Below are positions 11,604 to 22,600 of a stretch of DNA of 64,000 bases, in pieces. Under the pieces are notes generated by a model. That model was given only the letters and a program-made list of their open reading frames with translations. It was not told where the DNA came from and did no database searches. Source of the stretch: Butyriboletus loyo (Eukaryota; Basidiomycota; Agaricomycetes; Boletales; Boletaceae); the NCBI GenBank assembly GCA_038093515.1, contig JBBPSI010000032.1, forward strand, positions 62,001-126,000, given 5' to 3'. The position numbers and the translations under genes were made by a program. Position 1 is the first letter of the stretch, and the number at the start of each line of letters is the position of its first letter.

Positions 11604-12759
11604 TTAGCGGTGTACCTGTCCACCGCGCTCAGCCGAATAGGTGTGTGCATGCCAGCTGTCCATGTCGCCCGCCTCGGGGACGGTGTGTGCAAACGGTGGT
11701 AGCGTCGTGTGGTAGTGATTTGACTGTCCGTTGTGGTTGTGGTTGTGGTGGTTCGAAGGCTAGGATAGAAAGAGAGAGATGAGCGAGATAACGATACTAG
11801 CGATTGCGTACACTTACGCCATAATGATCATCCTCGACTTTGACGGATCCGTAGTGATTGGAGTGATAATTGTTGGGAAGAGTGGTATGGGATAATGAGC
11901 TGGGACGGCTGTTGGCTGGGGAATGCGACGAGTGATTCATTTGGGCGGGCTGCTGGTGAGTGCAAGACGAAATGGTCATTATTCGTTCGTAGCCTCACAA
12001 GGAGGTCGGGAGGCGTAGGAATGATACTCGCCGAAAATGGAGGACTGGATGTCGAACTGGAACCGGACGGGGTGTTGGGTAATTGGTGGAACGCGGGGGC
12101 ATGAAGGTTGAACAAGGACGAGCCGTTACTAGAGACGCCGTGGGCAGAGGTCGAGTTGTGAGATTGAATGTTGCTGTATTGGTGGTGGGACAGTGGCTGG
12201 GGGATCGTTAGTGGCGGGGGGCGCGGCAGAGTGTCGGGGTGGGATGCGTCGGGACCCTAGAGAACGTGAGTGAGTTTGGGGGAGAGAGGATTGTGGGGGG
12301 GGCTCACAATGTAGAGATCGTCCATTTTACGCTTCTTAAAGTCGCGGTCACAGCTACGAGAGTCGTGGAAGGAGTGGAGAGAATGTCTCCTGTAGTCGGA
12401 GAGATGTCTGTGGTCGGACTCGCCGAGGAGACGCCTCATTTCCTCGTTTTCTTTTTGAAGGCGGGTGTTCTCCTGTTCGAGCTCACGAATCTTGACGAGG
12501 GGGGGTGGGAGTGCGGCTACCTGGTCGGGGGTGAAGCCGAGGGCGGTCTGGAGCTTTGTGACGGTCTGCTCGAGCTGGGGAGGGGGGGATGATGAGACGC
12601 GTTGAGATCGCGTTTGGAGGTCTGGGGACATACCTGTTCGATGTAGGCCTTTCGCTTTGCACGATGGCGAGCTTGAGCCTTTGCATTACGGCTGCGCTCT
12701 GGTCGATCAGACTGTTGTGACGAGACGGGTTCAGCAGCGGCGTGAGCCATCGAGGACAT
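11604..12759 (-). CDS. bZIP transcription factor with interrupted leucine zipper
   Basis: Nuclear DNA-binding regulator by family. Exon 1 (12759-about 12634) encodes MSSMAHAAAEPVSS then the basic region RSRNAKAQARHRAKRKAYIE (Asn and Arg of the N-x7-R core present). After a 60 nt intron come LEQTVTKLQTALGF, an insert TPDQVAALPPPLVK with three prolines, and the coiled-coil IRELEQENTRLQKENEEMRR. A lysine/arginine patch KKRKMDD follows as a possible nuclear signal. Further exons are disordered, rich in Ser, Pro, His and Asn (for example HNHNHNGQSNHYHTTLPP), and end QVHR-stop at 11604. All introns have GT-AG ends. The family is clear; the regulated genes are unknown. Confidence 0.82.
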
Positions 12760-14951
12760 GTAACGTTATCACGTAACTTGGAGGGAGAGGAAGAGGTCGG
12801 GGTTGAAAAAAAAAAAAGAAAAAAAGGAGGGAGAGTTATTATAGTTGGGTATCGCGCACCGCTCAGACGCCCGGACGCTAGTCCGAAAAGAATCCACTGC
12901 CTCGGATTCCGAATTATTCGCCTTGTCAAAATCAGCCGACATGTCCTCAGCCCGACCCTGGTGGCAAACCACTCCTTCTTCCAAACAAATCTCAAATCAA
13001 ATCTCCACGAACTCGAGAACCACCAACCCTTGAAAAAGCCAGGCAATCACCTTCTGTCGTCCACACCGCCCCCTCCGGACCACAGCACGCCTGATCGCTG
13101 CGGGCTGCCTCTTCCTGTGTCGATCCGAATCCACGCCCTCTCTCGCTCTCCTCGTCGCTCGCAGTCCTCGCACTCAGAAGTGCCCACCGGCAGTTTGCGG
13201 TCGTCACCAATCCCGCCGTGCCTTAGGGATGCGTTCCTCTGTTGATCCCCGATCAGCCAAACATTCTTTTTCGGGTTTGGCTCCGCTTTTCCTGTTTTGC
13301 TTCCTTCCATTTCAGACTCAGATATCTCCGCGAGTCTCCGTCCCCCTTCGCCGCTTTCGTTTGGTCTCCACTCCTCCTCGACCGCCCAGTCTCATTGTCC
13401 TGGTGTGAGCGTTCCAGCGACTTATCACCCTCGGATACCACGGCACCCACCCACCCGACTCACCTGAGCGACTTGGGCCCGCTTCAGGGACTTTCTCCTC
13501 TTCTTCAGATCTCCCTCCATTTCCGGTCCCCGTCAATATGGCATTTTTTGGCGATCACCCCCCACCAGCGTCCCCCAATATCTAACTACAGACCATCTAT
13601 CCGAGAGACGTCCGTCCTTGATGAAATTACGGTCTCAGATCACAGCTTGCCTTTTTAGTGTCAGGCTGATCGCACCGGCTATCACTGGTCGTCCTTTGTG
13701 CATTCTATCCCGCTGCACGATCGATATGTAGCTCAGCGACGTCCGTACGCAACGTCGCCCCGTCGCTAGCACTCGGTGTCCTGGATACATGCAACGGCCG
13801 GACCTTTTGAGATCCGTATGGCACTCCTCCGAGCCGGCAAATCCTTGGCAGCCTTCACCCTTTGTCTCTCCAAAAATACAAAAAAAGGGGGGGGGCAAAC
13901 ACGTTTTCAGCGATGTCGCCCAAGTCCGTTGCTAACATGGCCTTGTTGTCCCAAAAAATAATGCCTGGTTAGGCATCACAACCTTTGGCTTTTGCCGCCG
14001 TCTTAGCTGCTTCGTATCTCCACTTTGAAAAACTGTTTCGCCCCACCCAATTCAATCGGCATCTGCCGACTGGGTGAACCCACTCCCACGCACCCGGCTG
14101 TGCATGTCGCACTCTGAGATTGATCACGCGATCCGAGATTTGAACTGATTGGTCTGGGCGCCATCGGGGTTGAATACCCGCACATAATATTAATATACGG
14201 TCGCTGTCACATCCGACGCCCTCCCTCCTCGATCTCCTTCACTACATCAGTACGTGATATCGTCCAGCAACCTATCATATCCTATTCCGACATTCGACGC
14301 CCGTCAAGTGTAACCTACGTCTAATTTGCCATCGGGGGAGGGGGATTTGAGCGGGGTCGATCCGAGATCCCGGCTCTCGTCCTCTTCGCTTAAGAATAAA
14401 GATCTGTCACAATCCAGACCCATTCGGTAATTTTAATCCACTACACAAAAAAAAAAGCAAGAATCGCGATATGAAACACAGGCTTGATTCAGAGAGGACT
14501 CTAATTGGGGAGAAGCGAAGGAGCCGAGTACATGTCCCGAGACCGTCCCCTTCCCCTCTCTCTTCCCTTTTCACCCATTCCTTTCCCCTTTCCCGCTTCC
14601 TTGAATGGGACGCGGAGCAGTCGGTGTCAGTGGCGGATGACCCGGCACTTTTTTATATATTCTTTCCATCAGCACTCCATGGCAAATATGTGACGTCGCA
14701 AGGTGGAGCCTATTCAAATCCCATTGCGACGGGTTCCATGATCCATCCTTGAGTTCCATTTTCTCTTTTTGTGTTGCTCCATACACGCCTGATAATTTAG
14801 ACCGACCCGCGCCACTGTTTTTATCTATACAGTCGCGATGGCATCTCTCCGATTAGGGCAAAAAAAAAACCCGCAAGTATCTCCGCGTCCACACGCATAC
14901 ACACGTCTGGCATATCATATATATATATAGATATGTATGTATGCAATGCAT

Positions 14952-14974
14952 GGGATGGGATAGGATGGGATGGG
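14952..14974 (+). repeat. GGGAT pentamer array, possible G-quadruplex
   Basis: Four GGG runs with loops of 2, 7 and 2 bases lie in the GGGATGGGATAGGATGGGAT context, fitting the usual G3+N1-7 quadruplex pattern. Direct observation; folding is inference. Confidence 0.6.
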
Positions 14975-15216
14975 ATGGTGTGGCGGCGAAGTGGAACGTA
15001 TATGATATATATGATTTGGCATCACGATCCGAATCTTCGTTCCCCCGAAACGCTTTCTTTTTTCGACCACAGAACTTAGTACACCCCCACCCCTTCCCCG
15101 AAATTCCGTGTGTACTGACTTTAAAACCACACCATGTTTACGGCTCGGCACGCCGGTCACGCTTTTGTTACCGCGAACCTGACCGTGTCCGACCGCTGCC
15201 ATTCCTCCTCCTATTA

Positions 15217-15267
15217 CCATCGCCATCGCCATCGCCATCGCCATCGTTATTATTATCATCATCATCG
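15217..15267 (+). repeat. CCATCG hexanucleotide microsatellite with trinucleotide tail
   Basis: Five tandem CCATCG units (15217-15246) continue into TTA/ATC triplets to about 15267. The array lies in non-coding DNA. Confidence 0.85.
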
Positions 15268-17072
15268 AGACGCAAAGGAAAAAACCGAGATGTGGCGGCG
15301 TATCTCGCAAAATGTAACCATACATGGTTAGGTTGACGAGGGGGCCTCGTGGAAAGCTCACGGTTCATTTCATCGATTACTCGTTAAGAAAGAAAAAAAA
15401 AAAAAAAGGGCCCTCATACTTATCCTTATCTAGCCGAGATAATGATGCTTCCGAACGTTAACGTTCATGATTTACTAGTGGGCAAACACAAAACAAACCA
15501 AAACAATGAAACGAAGAAACGAAAGGAGGACTCAAAGGGGGAAAAAAAGACGCCGGAGGTAGACACAAGCAAGCAAAGGGAACAAAAAAAAACGTTGAGA
15601 ACGAACAGGGAAGCGAGGATGTACAGCAAGTACGCGTTACTCCAACGTTGCAATCTCGACGTGGGTTTATGTAACATAATCGGAAAAAAAAAAGTTATGT
15701 AACCATGAAAAACGGCCATCAGATGCGCGAAAAAATAATTGGGTAAACACGTACCTTGCCCCTTCACTTCTTCTTCGTATGTAATAACTCGAGAACACGC
15801 TCGTTAAGGCAACTCTCGTAGGTCGTTCTTAATTATCTTTGCTCTGGATCCCCCTCCAGTGACCACTGCCTCTGGATCCCTTTCTCTTCCCGGGAGGGTA
15901 TAGATATATGAATGAATATGCATACTTTGGGGCTAGCGTCCGAGTCGGAGAGCGAGGAAGAAGAAAAAAAAAAGGGGGGGGGGGATTTCACCGGGAATGA
16001 AAGGGCAGACAGCACACCCAGGCGGGGCGCTCTCCAGCTGGTATCAATATCGGGCGCAAAATGAAAACGGCATCGTTTGCTCGGCTCTGAACGTATCTGC
16101 GACGCACCACGGCACCAGGATCTGGCTATGTACCATACCCCCGAGCAAACGGAGAGAGAAATCTCCCCGCATCGCTCAGAACCCCCGTACTTGTAACTTC
16201 TGAGCGACGAACTTATCATCATGTCAACAAACCCAAAAAAAATGAAAATAAAAATAAAAGGGACAAACCGGCGGTCTACTGGTGCGGGGCGGTATTTGTG
16301 TCACGATACGATATATCCATCGATCGCGTTACGTGCGGAAGAAGGGGGAGGGAAACGTCAACGGAGCGATCGAAGCGTCGTCCCCGCGCAAAATGCCCAT
16401 GCCATAAACCCCCATCGTAAAACGCGCGCGTCCAACATTGACCGATCGCAAAAGCCCATCTCTAAAAAGCGTTCGTGCCTTGTATACCTAACCGATCGAT
16501 GGTACCGGTTGAACCAACCTCCCAGAAATGGTCGCTCGAGGGTCAACTTTAACGTCAGTCCGTCGTGGCGTCCTTTGCAAACCCTTGTTGGTGTGATACT
16601 AGTAGCGTGCGTTGGCGGAACCTGATGATGCATGGGAAGAAATACGCCGCCACATGAGCAGGGTAGCATGCGCGCGAGTAAAAGAAACAAAACAAGGTAG
16701 ATGGGAGAAAAGGAAGCTAGATTTCGGTCAGCTCAACTGGGTTAGCCAGGTCACCGGAGTTGTGCGACTCGGATGGCTAACAAGCAATCTATCAAACTTG
16801 AAGGCAGTTGCTGGTCGGACTAACGGTGACTTGGCGTTCAAGACAATACGACGCGATTGGGTCGGGTCCCTGAATATTGTGCGCTGGCCCCGGGGCTGTG
16901 CAGCCAGTACACAAGATCGGGGATTCCCACAGACAGATGCCCTATTGCGCAGTCAGTAGGCGGTGCCAGGAAGAAGTATTTCTGTTGCAAAAGGCTTATC
17001 AGGCAACCCAAAGAAATAAAAAAAAGACATGATAGATCTCCTCAGAAAACCTGCAACGCATGTATCGAATAA

Positions 17073-20000
17073 CTACACTTCATCGTCCGATAACACAAGA
17101 CGCCCTTTTCTTGCAGGTCGAACAACCCCAGATGTCGGCGACGCGGGCGCTCGTTGTGTCTCTGCCTGCCGCTCAGAATCGCTCGAAATATGAATCGTCT
17201 CGTCTACTACTGGAGGTTTGGGCTTCTGGACCAAGCGCGGTTTCGGTCGTGTTTTGGCTTTTGGCGGGGGAGACGGCGACCGACTGCTGCGCAGCAGCTT
17301 CGAGATTTCATCGTCGCTGTTGGAATCGTCCGAGAATACTTTTGCAGCGACAGCCACCGGATCGTCCTCTCCGCTCGATAAGACGGCATCTTTTCCCTTC
17401 TTTCGCCGCTTCTTCGTCCCACTCGGACGCATCGTCGCAATTTTGCCGCTCTCAGCGGCAGCGCGTGCTGTCTTCTCCCGCAGCATCCTTTCCCTCTCAA
17501 GAAAAACCTCTATGTCGCCGTACTCCTCATCACTATCTTCGATAAATTGAGCGGACTTGTACTTCTTCTCTTCCTTCTTCTTCTTCTCCTGCTTCCGCCC
17601 TCGGGGTTCGTCATCAGGAAGTTCGACGTCGGAACCGAGCGATGGCGATCGCCGCCTGCGGCGTCTACGCGTTTTCCTAGTGAGCATCTCGCTCGCCTTC
17701 TTTCCCTCCAAGTCGATTGGATTCTTGAGGAACTGATCGACAACGTTGAATCGCTCCCGTAGAACGGATGGCACGATCGGGGCGGGCACGACCCATTGAA
17801 GTTCTTCGGCATCTACAAACACACTCAGCTGAAAACAAAATCTAGAATCCCACCACAGACACGTAACGTACCCTCCGCCTGGATCGCAAACTCTAGCAGA
17901 TTGAACATGAGCTTGAGCCTCACATTCTTGGTAGCAGCATCGGCATGCTCATCATTGATGTAAGGGATTTCTGCATAGTTCCGCTCAGTGTCGTCCATGC
18001 ATACCAGGGGTGGCCACGCGCACCATAGTTGGTAAACTTGGAAATGGCCTCATTGGAAGGACTGGCGTTCGTTTGTGGAGCGTCCTCCACCTCGTCGGCA
18101 TCGTCGTTCCGGTTGTTCAGATCCGTCTCATCGACGATCTGTTGGCGCTGGCGGATGACTAACACAAGAATCTGGACCGACCCACAACGAACGGTCCCTC
18201 ATCAGCCTGGTGTCGACAGCGTGGCGGAGCGTGTCTGCTTACGTCTTTCGCCCACTCCACCAGTTCAGAATTGCCTTCCTCAACGAGCGCAGCAACGGCA
18301 ATACCGATCTGTTCGCTCCAAGAATAGCCCTTCTTGATCTGGACTTCCCCTGAGAAACCACCGTTGTCTTCGGCCGTCTTTTGTTTGTGATTGGCTTTCT
18401 GCTCCCAGCTGGAATACTGTTTCCAGTGTCCGCGGTTCATGGAATACCACGCCTACATTGCAAGGAACCGGAAACTCGATAAGCATTGCGAACAGCGGGC
18501 AATAGATAAGCTAAGATGAATGCCTCACCTCAATCATGAGGAAGGGCTCTTCCTGTACGGTTTTGAAGAACTTGCGTAATATGAATGTTATCAGCTGCAC
18601 GAGATCCTTGTATGGCTGGTCCTTCGGAAGCGACCGTTGATCGTCGAGGATCGATTTGAAGAGATGCATAGTCGAGACCTATTGACGTACGTATAAACGT
18701 ACATTAGGGGATGAAACCGTGCTCACATTGAAATATAAGCCTTCTGCCCTCGCTTTCACGACTTGTCTGTGAATCAGATTCACAGCCCTCTTCATTAACT
18801 CAGGAGAGTCGAATTCCTTGTAGCGTGAGAGGTAGACCAGCAATGTCCGTGTAATCTCGGAGTGAGCAAATTTCTGCCACCGGATTCAATTGTAAATATC
18901 TTTGTCAGTCCAGAACGGTGCGGCGCGTGCATGCTCAGCCTACGTACCATCTCGAAGGCTTCAAAAGTGAACATTGTTTCATGAACCACCACCTCCTCTT
19001 CGGCGTCACCCTCATCTTCAATGTCAGGCACGCCATCTTCATCTGAAACATCATTCCCTTCATAACCAGGCCATGTTGATGCCATGCTCTGTCAGACGGA
19101 GACGTAGGATCTAAACTTGCCTTTCCTTTTCCTTTTTCTAATCGCCTTCTTTCTCACGTACGTTGCACCGCTGTTCTCCTTCCCCCAACACTCCAACATG
19201 CGTAGAAGCGCATAAGCCAAATATACGCTCGAGTTAAGATAAGTCAACGATTGCGTGCCTTCCTTGTAGGATCGCAAACTTTCCAAAGCAATGTCAAGAA
19301 CGTCGCCGTTATAGATCAGTTGCTGCTGAAGCAGCCGCGCGGCGTCATTGAGATCAGGATCGGAAATTACCGATGAAGACATGCTGTCGATCAAGAGAAG
19401 GAGTTGCGTCAGGCATTCTATACCCGCTTGCAATTCGTTCCACATCTTGGGCTAGATATACCAAACAACAAATACGCCACTGATTAGTTTCGAAAGAAAA
19501 TTAAAAATGATATGCAACGAACTTTTTCTTCCATTGCCTCTCTCATTCGTTTCAGGACCCAAACGATCCAGCTTCTATCAGTGACCTCCGCGACAAGCCC
19601 GAGATTCCACCTCCGCTGGCCATCGGCGATGTTCTCCTTGGATCGTAGGTTGAGGAAGAACTCTAGTAGCCACTTGGTGGTGTACAACAGACGAAGATGG
19701 TCCTTCTCCGTGATCTTGGGTCGTTCCGACTTGATATCCTTCAACAATGAGGAAAGAAATGCTACGGGAAAGCAAAACAGTGTGAGAATCACGCCGAAAT
19801 AGGAAGTCACCCGGCACACAATTAAAACAAGATTCCACGAACTCCCTCGCAAATCCCTGCAAGACCAGTCTTGCCTCAAAGGAGAGACTGTCCTCTCTGG
19901 CCAACTCGTCAACTTTGTTGGCTTTCCGGGCTCTTTGGTGCTTTGTAATGTCCAATATGCTTCCTGATTCTTGAGTAATCGCCGCTTGACGGTGAAGGAC

Positions 20001-21093
20001 TAGCTGCCTCGAGGATAACCCCCTTTCGGGTGCATCGGCGGCGGCCGAAGACTCAGCATTATCGCCATTGCGGTCAACCGGTACCTTCTTGTTGGGTTTG
20101 AGCCGAACCGCGATGGTCGTACCAAATCGCGAATGCCGAGATGATGCATTGCGTGCAATGTCCTGCTTCTTCCTGTCCTCGGCGGCCAAGAGGCGGTACA
20201 GATTCTGGGCAGGTTGCTGCATGAACTTCATTCAATACTTTGTTCTAGATGCGGACAATGCGACGAATCACCTTGGTTTGGTCAATAGTCAGCGCTGTTG
20301 GCTTGATACCCCGAAATAAGAGATAGAATACTTCCAGAACGAGCGTGTTTGACGCATTGAACAACGGATCTTGATCATTGTTGGCGGCAATTGTGAGCAA
20401 CAGGTCGAGTGTGTGTGTTTCAGACAACGCCTTGACGAGCTTCGTCTGAAGGGAAGAATATTCCGCCTGATCGGCACTCAGATGCATATTCGGAGGGAGG
20501 TCTTTGATGAAAATGAGATTGCGGATGATATGAAGCACAACATTGACAACTTGGCTGTCACGCTCTTGGCGTTCTTTCACGGGTTTCGCCAGAGGAGGCA
20601 ACATGATGCCAAAGAGGGCCTGCATGACGCCGGGTGTGAGCAGAGCTGCCTTGTAGTTCAAGTGACTCAGCGTGAGCTGCGTGTAGTCCGTGCCTCTGTC
20701 CAACTCCTCGTCTAGCTCTCGAAGCTCCTCGGCCATGTCAATGGGCCAAGTCATTGCGGTGATAAGATCTGCACACGCGATAGCGCGCTTGTCCTCGACG
20801 TGTCCTTTGCCCGCGGTCGCGAGGAGGATGGGGATCAGGTCGTTTGGGAGGACCCTTGTTTCCCAGAAAACGCGGGCAACGGTGCGTTCGTCGTCTGTGT
20901 CGTCCTTGCGCCACAACTTCTTGAGATCCCGCAGACATCCATTCACCTCGTCTCCCATGCGGTACACGCCCCCCTCGTAACCACCAAGAGCGTCCACGAC
21001 ACGCCGCACGACGGGCTCGAGGATCTCACGGCGGGACACATGTTCTTGGTTGTCGGACTGGTCCGAGTGTATCGATATCACGTCGTCGTCCAT
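17073..21093 (-). CDS. TOF1: Timeless/Tof1 replication fork protection protein
   Basis: Homologue of yeast Tof1, fission yeast Swi1 and animal Timeless, which with Csm3/Tipin travels with the replisome, stabilises paused forks and mediates checkpoint signalling. Exon 1 (21093-about 20247) carries the N-terminal TIMELESS domain: EPVVRRVVDALGGYEGGVYR, WETRVLPNDLIPILL, ADLITAMTWPIDM, NYKAALLTPGVMQALFGIML and VVNVVLHIIRNLIFIKDLPP. Later exons give PAQNLYRLLAAEDRKKQDIA, RHSRFGTTIAVRL, KITEKDHLRLLYTTKWLLEF, MFTFEAFEM, EEPFLMIEAWYSMNRGHWKQ and LQWVVPAPIVPSVLRERF. The tail is basic and acidic/serine-rich, ending LVLSDDEV-stop at 17073. At least nine exons, with GT-AG introns of about 50-70 nt. Domain order and size match the family; no frame defects found. 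Confidence 0.93.
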
Positions 21094-21381
21094 GGCATGA
21101 CCGTACTTTTTGGCAAGCGTGACAGTTTGACACGATCCGTCACATCACGTGGAAGAGTGACAGAGTGACAGGGAAACAGGGTTTTTGTCAGGGACATTTA
21201 CATTTACTCGTCCTCCAGGGTCGTATGTCCTCCTCAGGTTCGACTCCCACAGTTGCCCACGGTTAAATCATCTCCGTGCGGGTTATCTCACGGCTGCCTT
21301 GACCATTGATTGAGACAGTTACAATACGAATCTTGATGTCGCGAAAACCAGTGGTCAGTTGCAATATGCACCGCTGTCCGG

Positions 21382-22357
21382 CTATGATTTTCCCTGTTTC
21401 CTGCCCGCTTTCGCGGCCTCTTTCTCCTTCAGGCGTTCCTTCTCTACATCAGCCTTGGCGATCTCGTGCGCCTTATCATTGAGACCGAGTCGGTTGCGAG
21501 CAATCTATCATGCGGCATCATGCCATCATGTCAGGGTGGGTTATCCAAGTACCCACCTCGATAGCGTAAAACTGCATCCGTGTCACTGCGTGACAGTCCT
21601 AGGTCAGTACGAACATCAATCAAGAATGATTGGAACCGACCGAATATGGTGTTTGTCTCGCTATACTCCTGAGTTGCGTCCGTACGTATAAGAGAACCAA
21701 AGTTGAAATCCTTTACTTTGGTTTCATATCTATCAGAGAATTGTCCAGAGTGAGTATTTCACATATCATATCATACTGTGGCAGCGTTCGGGTGAGATAA
21801 CAGATAACAAGGTGGACTCACTGATTGATGAAATCTCTCCACTTCTTCTTCCCCTCTTCACTTTTGAGCCACTCCTCGTCGAGTTTCAGGAGTTTCTCAT
21901 GCCCTTCTGCGTTAAACTCGGGAAACGTGGCAATGGTGTGCTTAAAGATTGCATCGTCCAACCTAACTCGACAAATTTGTTATTCAACGGAGGCGTAATC
22001 GAACCCACTGGTTCACCCACTTTGACAACCTGAGCTCACGCGGTGGAATCTTTTCAAGGAGATTCCAGTAGGTCTAGGTGGGATCGGTGGTCGGAGCTAA
22101 ACACGCAGCGTGCATGACCTAAAAAAAGCAGCGCGCAAACTTACTTGCGCATGTTCGACGGCCTTGACCGCGAATCTTGACACGGACACAGATTCATCAG
22201 CGCGACGGAGTCGACCCACCACGGAATGCAAACACGCACTGTTTTTCGATCTTCATACTCATGAGCAACGTGGTTTCAATGTGCTAGTGTAAACATTCGA
22301 AGAGCACACCTCCATGAGATTCTGAGCCTTGTTCGGATCAAAGCGTTGGGTCGACAT
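21382..22357 (-). CDS. PBDC1 / YPL225W homologue
   Basis: Small conserved eukaryotic protein, the yeast YPL225W/human PBDC1 family (polysaccharide biosynthesis domain containing 1), reported as a translation-linked chaperone factor; I rely on memory for that role. Exons: MSTQRFDPNKAQNLME (start 22357), RFAVKAVEHAQ, TYWNLLEKIPPRELR, LDDAIFKHTIATFPEFNAEG with LKSEEGKKKWRDFINQ, RYETKVKDFNFGSLIRTDAT with EYSETNTIF, FYAIE, and IARNRLGLNDKAHEIAKADV. A lysine-rich tail ends RKQGKS-stop at 21382. The TYWNLLEK, KWRDF and FYAIEIARNR motifs are diagnostic. Seven short exons with GT-AG introns. It lies between TOF1 and the ZZZ3-like gene, all on the minus strand. Confidence 0.85.
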
Positions 22358-22496
22358 CGTGCTAGTTTACGTCTGGAGCGCCGGACTTGACCTAGGGCTG
22401 GTAGAATGGATTGGGGAACAAGACAACTCTGGTCGTCGTGTGCGGCGTCCAGCGGACAGGACAGTGTGGGTACTTGGACTATCCATCTCCTGGTTT

Positions 22497-22515
22497 GGGG
22501 TTAGGGTTAGGGTTA
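22497..22515 (+). repeat. Short interstitial telomere-type motif (TTAGGG)
   Basis: GGGGTTAGGGTTAGGGTTA, two full and two partial units of the canonical fungal telomere repeat. It lies in the 240-base gap between the PBDC1 start and the stop of the Myb/SANT gene. Confidence 0.8.
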
Positions 22516-22600
22516 CAGGACATCTTTTCTCCAGCTGCCTCATCCTATACTCAAACAACCATCTACTTCTCAAGAAATCTGATGCAGCAAGCCCCATCAG

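Larger units (their letters stand above)
12760..17072. other. 4.3 kb gene-free, repeat-rich intergenic region upstream of bZIP
   Basis: The longest stretch without a supportable gene. ORFs here have no domain, mostly shadow each other on both strands, and contain runs such as proline/serine from CT-rich DNA. It holds several homopolymers (A11 then G10 near 15965-15985), a G-run cluster and a hexanucleotide array listed separately. It may carry a long 5' leader and promoter of the bZIP gene and the 3' flank of TOF1. A non-coding RNA cannot be excluded. Confidence 0.5.

Noticed and set aside
12239..12592. Plus-strand ORF of 117 codons rich in Val and Glu
   Set aside because: It is antisense to the bZIP coiled-coil exon, whose splice sites and motif are clear.
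12742..13658. Plus-strand ORFs of 138-167 codons upstream of the bZIP gene
   Set aside because: They are Ser/Pro/Arg-rich from CT-biased DNA, mirrored by equally long antisense frames, with no motif or plausible splicing.
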